Part shown: positions 59,645-64,000 of the stretch, in pieces
Position numbering within the stretch: the stretch's first letter is position 1
Layout: each line of letters begins with the position of its first letter
Origin: Globodera rostochiensis
Taxonomy: Eukaryota > Nematoda > Chromadorea > Rhabditida > Heteroderidae
Length of the DNA stretch: 64,000 nt
Assembly (NCBI GenBank): GCA_018350325.1
Contig: JAEVLN010000001.1
Location: 3,625,254 to 3,689,253 of the forward strand
Reading direction: 5' to 3'
Translations under genes and position numbers: made by a program
The notes under the pieces: generated by a model
The model's input: only the letters and a program-made list of their open reading frames with translations
What the model was told of the DNA's origin: nothing
The model's database searches: none

Positions 59645-62310
59645 TCATCCATTCGGCGGGTAGGGGGGAGGCGGCGATGCGTGCATTTGTTTGTGCGGTG
59701 TATCGTCCGCAATTGCCGTCGCCGGCAAAATTGGATATGGCGGAGCAAATTGCTGGTGTACGGGTTGAGGGGTCCGCAACGGGGGCGAAATGTTGTGAGA
59801 TTTCATGAAGGAGCACACCTAAAGGGAAATGGGTGGGAGAAGTGATCGGATTGGTGGTGACCACCCACCTGGTCGGGCAGTTCCGCCAGCACTTCCTTGG
59901 CAAGAACGGACTTGAGGTATTCTTGATCAGACGCATTTTGGGTCCAACCGGCGCCGAAAAAATCACGGAATGGGACAAACTGAAAGATAAAAGAGAAGCT
60001 AACGAATTGCCAAAACAAAATGCCGAAAAATTCTCTGCCTGAACGATGTCCCTGGCGGCGGTGTGACCGTCGGCGAACAGAAGACAATTGTCAGCGTCCA
60101 ACGCGTCCATCTTGGTGAACTCGTCATTTCCAATGCCAATTACTGTAAATGGCAAATTAAACTTAGAAAGTGGCAGCAATTCTGTGTCTTTTAATTGTGG
60201 AAAATTGAGAAAAGAACCCAACGAAAGTTGGTGGACAAACTTATGATGGACATCGGCTGATGCGATGCGTCAACGATCGTCCGGATGGTGCTGTGCATGT
60301 CGGTGATGACGCCGTCGGTGAGAATCAACAAAACCTGAAAGCGCTTTTTGAATTAATACAATTTTTTGCATTTCTCGCCTGGTATCGGCTTCCATCCCTA
60401 GGGAATTTGCTGGTTTTGTAGACGAACTCGCGAATGGTCGGCGCAAAATTGGTCGGACCGAACAATTGTGTGTTCACAACGGCGCAACGATACGCATCCA
60501 AAACGCCGGAAACTCCGTGAACAATACGTTCAAAATTGTTTAAACGCTGAAGCAGAAAAGAAAAACATTTGAAATTTCTGAGTTTCGCCCTTAATTCAAA
60601 AGACACACCAGCGGGAACATGTGACTGACGGCATATGCCGGCGGAATTTTGGCGCCAAATCCGTACGCCTCGAACTGTTTGGTGCGGTTGTAATGTTCGC
60701 ATATCTCCAGCACCGCACTGATGGCGCATTCGTACTGATTCAGCCGCTGCGCGTCGATGTGGTGCAGCGAGCTCGGCCTGGTCACTTCGCCGTTGGAGGC
60801 AGTCAAGTCGACGGACACCGCAAATTCCAATTGCATTCTGCGGGGGGGGGGGGGGGGGGGGTATTTAACAATTTGTTGTCAATTGACGCAAACCCTCGCG
60901 AGACGAAGTCCAGAAAAGAGTGTTCTCGTTGAAGCCGAACTTCCAAAAAGTGGACAGTGCCAACCGCCTTCGGATGATCCGAATGGCCCTTTTTGTCCGC
61001 CTTCAGCAGTTCCAATCGAAGACCCTTCGGCGCATTGAGCAAAGCGTTGACGGAGGTGCTCAAAAAGCCGACAAGTCGGTGCCTAAACAAAATTAAGTCG
61101 GCACAATTTAAATGTAAATTGGCGGCACTCTTTGATCTTTATGATTTATTTGGGCTTCTCACACACTTTCCCGACGCTTCTCTCAGCTCGTAGCACTCGA
61201 CGACGAATTGGCGGTCCTTCTCCCCGGCACACAAATGGCGCACGCTCACTTCGAAAGGCTTCCATTCCGGATTGTGCGCTCCGCGGGCATTTTCCGTCCG
61301 ATGGACCATCAAACGGCTAAAAGGAACCAAAATAATAATTAAATTTATGATCATTCCACTTTTGGCATCTTCGTCAATCACCTTCCATTGTCCATCAGAC
61401 GGTACAACTCCAGAAACGTCCGTTTGCGTTTCCCCATGCAAAAGGAGTTGAGCAGAGACTGCGACTGTTTGAGTCCGATTCCGTGGCACACAAAATGGAC
61501 AGACTCGCGCTGTCCGTCGTCAACTTCTTCGGCACAAATAGTGAGCAGTCCGCTTTGGTTGGGCAAATCCCTGAAATAACTGGGACAGGGAGGACGGGCG
61601 TAAGTAAAGAGCTTAAATATTAGTTCAAAAATTCTTATCGTGGGTTGATTTAAATGCGACCGCTTACTTCAAAGGCAACGAAAGCGCCCCGTCAGGTGCG
61701 GACACAATGTCAGCCAGTTCACACTCGCATCTGCCCAGAAAATCGTGTTTTGACAGTTCGTCTGATTCCGAGTCAATGTCATAACTGAATTTCGGACATT
61801 ACAATTAGAGATCGGACCGAGACGAGATCTCGCCGATTTTCCGAGATTCTCGGTACCCCAGATCTCAACCGGTCCTCAAGGACGATGTTATTTTGACCGA
61901 TTCTGACAATTAATGGAGGGGGGGGGGGGGTAACATTTTGGTTTTTGCAAAAGAACCAAAAGCCGTTGTATTGCGTGTTCAACACACATATTGAAACGGA
62001 GGTGCTGTTTTGACTCGAAGTAATAGCTGAGGAGGATCTTTTTGCTCCAGCGCGGGTTCAGACTATTTTTGATGCGCTCTGTGCGTCCGATTTCGACAAA
62101 AACATTTTGAAGGTTCGGTGGCGTGCCCCGCTGGACCGACTCCTCTACCAGACAAATTGGGTCGGACTTGGAGAAAAGGTCGCGGTCCGCAAGGCTCCTG
62201 ACAGGTAAAACCATTTAAGCCAAAAAGGGACAAACAAATGCCACTGACTTGGCCGAAAGTACCAACTCCACACGGGCGCAAGGGCCTCGGTCCTTTGGCA
62301 GGGCTTTCAT
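59645..62310 (-). CDS. Copine (C2-C2-VWA) protein
   Basis: The start MKALPKDRGPCARVELVLSA (62310) joins in phase to KSLADRDLFSKSDPICLVEE, the calcium-binding loop of the first C2 domain. NSLNPRWSKKILLSYYFE follows, then second-C2 segments (61.5-61.1 kb). The VWA/copine domain reads MQLEFAVSVDLTASNGEVTR, LEICEHYNRTKQFEAYGFGA, TVIGIGNDEFTKMDALD and FVPFRDFFGAGWTQNASDQE, then VLAKEVLAELPDQV. A proline-rich tail (ISPPLRTPQPVHQQF) ends at 59645. Copines bind phospholipid membranes in a calcium-dependent way and recruit targets through the VWA domain. The VWA metal site here is DLTAS rather than DxSxS, with Thr for the first Ser, as is usual in copines (DFTxS). Some internal exon edges around a G run at 60841 are uncertain. 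Confidence 0.92.
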
Positions 62311-63655
62311 TTGGGGGGGGGGGGGAATTCGATGAAACAAATGGGCACAACAAAGACAATGAAGTCCTAAAATGAGCAAACGATCAAATTAAATTAAATT
62401 TTAATAAGAATTAAAGATTAGAGTAGGACGGGATCGGGATTTTGGGAAAAACCGGCCAAAATGGAAAACGAAACGAAGCCGAGTAAAGCGAATGAAAACG
62501 ATGGGAAAAAGGTAAAAAGGGCCGTACAGTCACTCAGTTGTTTTGTTCAATCGCGTCAGAAACTTTTTTTTTGGACAATTGCGGCTCAAATGACGCGAAA
62601 TTGGGTAAATAAGACAAACGAGGCAAAAATTCAATTAATTCTTTCACACTTTCCGTCGTCACATTCTCGAGAGAGAGTTTCACAACATTTGGCGGGGGGG
62701 GGGGGGGGGTCTGCTGGGACGGATGACGTCACCGATGTGACTGTTTTTTGAAGAGACCGGCCGGCTAACCACACCAAACAAAGCTTGACACTCAATTCCT
62801 ATTTCGTTTTAAAAAGGCCCAAAAGCGTTATATTTACCATTATTATTGATAAATCCGGAAGCGGTTTTTTATTTTATTTTTTCCGGACAAATTCGGAAGT
62901 GCCCAAAAAACACGGATTCCGGCCGGATCCGGAGAATCCGTCCGGTTCCACGCGCTATAAAATATTAAACGAAAATTATAAAATTATTCGGTCGATAAAT
63001 GCTAAAGCCTCAAACAAATTTACCAAATTTGGTCAGTCTAAACAAAGTTTTTATTTGGCCGGTCTCTAGTTTTTGGAATTAATTTAATTTCCTAAAAACA
63101 TACATAATTAACTTTTGTTTACAAAAAATGTTATTTATGGACTTTTTATAATCCGGTAGTCGAGTTATTTACGTCCAAATAGTGTGACAAGAGCTTTTTT
63201 CAGCAACAACAAATAAATGGAATGGCCAGCGGCTGAGGGAACGGGCCGAGCATCGCAATTTATGGGCCCGGCCATAGGCGTTATCGATTGCTTCTCCCAG
63301 TGACTTGGAATTCCAAATTGCCAATTTCGTCCCTTTTCTCGTTCTTTCATTTTGGTGCGAGTGCATTTTAAGATGACATTTTAAGTCCAGTGAACGCGAG
63401 CGAATGCGTCAGAGCGCAATTGCATTGCATGACAATAAGCTTTTCTGCATTTGCAGTTCAAAGTTTTGTCTTCTTCCAGATGGATTGTCAAATAAAAACC
63501 GATAAGCCGAGGGTTTTTGTAAATTTTGTGTGTACCAAAGGAGTGAAAGTAACTTTTATCCGACCAAAAAATTCAACAGAAACGGTCATCGACCAGTTCG
63601 CGTAGCAACACAAAACATAACAAAGTTTGGCGCCTTTCCACGTTCTTTTGTTCGC
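62311..63655. other. Intergenic upstream of copine and downstream of rps-2
   Basis: Contains a G run (62694-62709), a GGCCGG-rich patch near 62755 and AT-rich DNA (62.8-63.2 kb). Plus-strand frames of 60-96 codons show no recognisable domain. ATTTACGTCCAAATAGTGTG and the like show no repeat. No gene called. Confidence 0.45.
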
Positions 63656-64000
63656 CTATTGCGTCGCAGGACCGCCACCAATGTGATCCATTGGGTTTCG
63701 CGGCAATTCGTTCTCCTTCCACAGGTCGGGCGTCAAGTAGGAGTACGTTCGCTGGATGGCGTAATAGGTCGCCTTGGCGAAGTTGCCCAGGGTTGCCGTC
63801 TGACCAACGGCTATAAAAGAAACAATAGCAAATCAGAGATTCTGCCAAAACATGAGCTTAATTAATGGCGAGAGCTTAATTAATGCAAAAATCGATTACG
63901 AATCTACGGAAGGACAGTGACAAAAATGGGTCTGATTATGTCAAATTGACCCCCTCCAAACCGGATGTGTAACAATCATCAATGCCGGCCATTTGAAGTA
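63656..64000 (-). CDS. rps-2: 40S ribosomal protein S2 (uS5), C-terminal part
   Basis: Two exons are visible; the gene continues beyond the window edge. The upstream exon (63962-64000) encodes [12 protein letters not shown]. An intron of about 150 bp (GGTTTGG donor, TTTATAG acceptor) joins in phase to [20 protein letters not shown] and [20 protein letters not shown], ending at 63656. RPS2 is a core protein of the small ribosomal subunit at the mRNA entry site. Spelling agrees with the conserved C-terminal region of eukaryotic uS5; the final residues (HIGGGPATQ) are lineage-specific. Confidence 0.92.

Noticed and set aside
62461..62751. 96-codon plus-strand frame upstream of the copine gene
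   Set aside because: Ends in a poly-G-derived glycine run; no domain and no neighbouring exons.

Overview
This window is nuclear DNA from a nematode. The evidence is a cuticle-collagen gene, many short GT-AG introns with TTTYAG-type acceptors, and nematode-like versions of animal genes. A GC-AG intron fits the ENPP gene, and a secreted kinase-like protein sits beside the collagen. These point towards a tylenchid (plant-parasitic type) nematode, but that placement is inference and is not proven by the sequence. Homopolymer C/G runs and tandem repeats are unusually frequent, often inside introns.

Layout: (1) 209-15204, minus: an almost complete inositol 1,4,5-trisphosphate receptor (itr-1) with many introns. 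(2) 15.2-25.1 kb: a repeat-rich stretch holding a direct 1.8-kb duplication. Each copy carries a small PMP3/UPF0057 membrane-protein gene (minus). Between the copies lie a PCNA fragment, a frameshifted intron-containing histone H2B copy, and fold-back elements. (3) 25129-31268, plus: a BTBD8-like two-BTB-domain gene with tandem repeats in introns and in its C-terminal exon. (4) 32235-33466, plus: a cuticle collagen. (5) 33630-35504, plus: a kinase-fold protein with a signal peptide and a degenerate catalytic loop. (6) 35.66-39.73 kb: an array of about 160 copies of a 25-bp repeat. (7) 40104-44369, minus: a type II ectonucleotide pyrophosphatase/phosphodiesterase (ENPP). (8) 44.4-47.2 kb: AT-rich intergenic DNA with a short inverted-repeat element. 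(9) 47190-48656, plus: calcyclin-binding protein (CacyBP/SIP). (10) 49137-55517, plus: alpha-catulin (ctn-1), with a large extra coding block that looks like an alternative C-terminus. (11) 56273-59248, plus: a KLHDC2-like kelch protein. (12) 59645-62310, minus: a copine. (13) 63656-64000, minus: the 3' end of ribosomal protein S2.

The genes do not form one pathway. Several are membrane or signalling genes (IP3 receptor, copine, ENPP, catulin), but their adjacency looks incidental. The strongest leads are the secreted pseudokinase, the two possible C-termini of alpha-catulin, the fold-back elements with locus-specific iterated tips and candidate 9-10 bp target-site duplications, and the ENPP intron whose tandem repeat copies the exon end and splice donor. 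All gene models were spliced by eye from reading frames and splice signals; exon edges may be off by a few codons.
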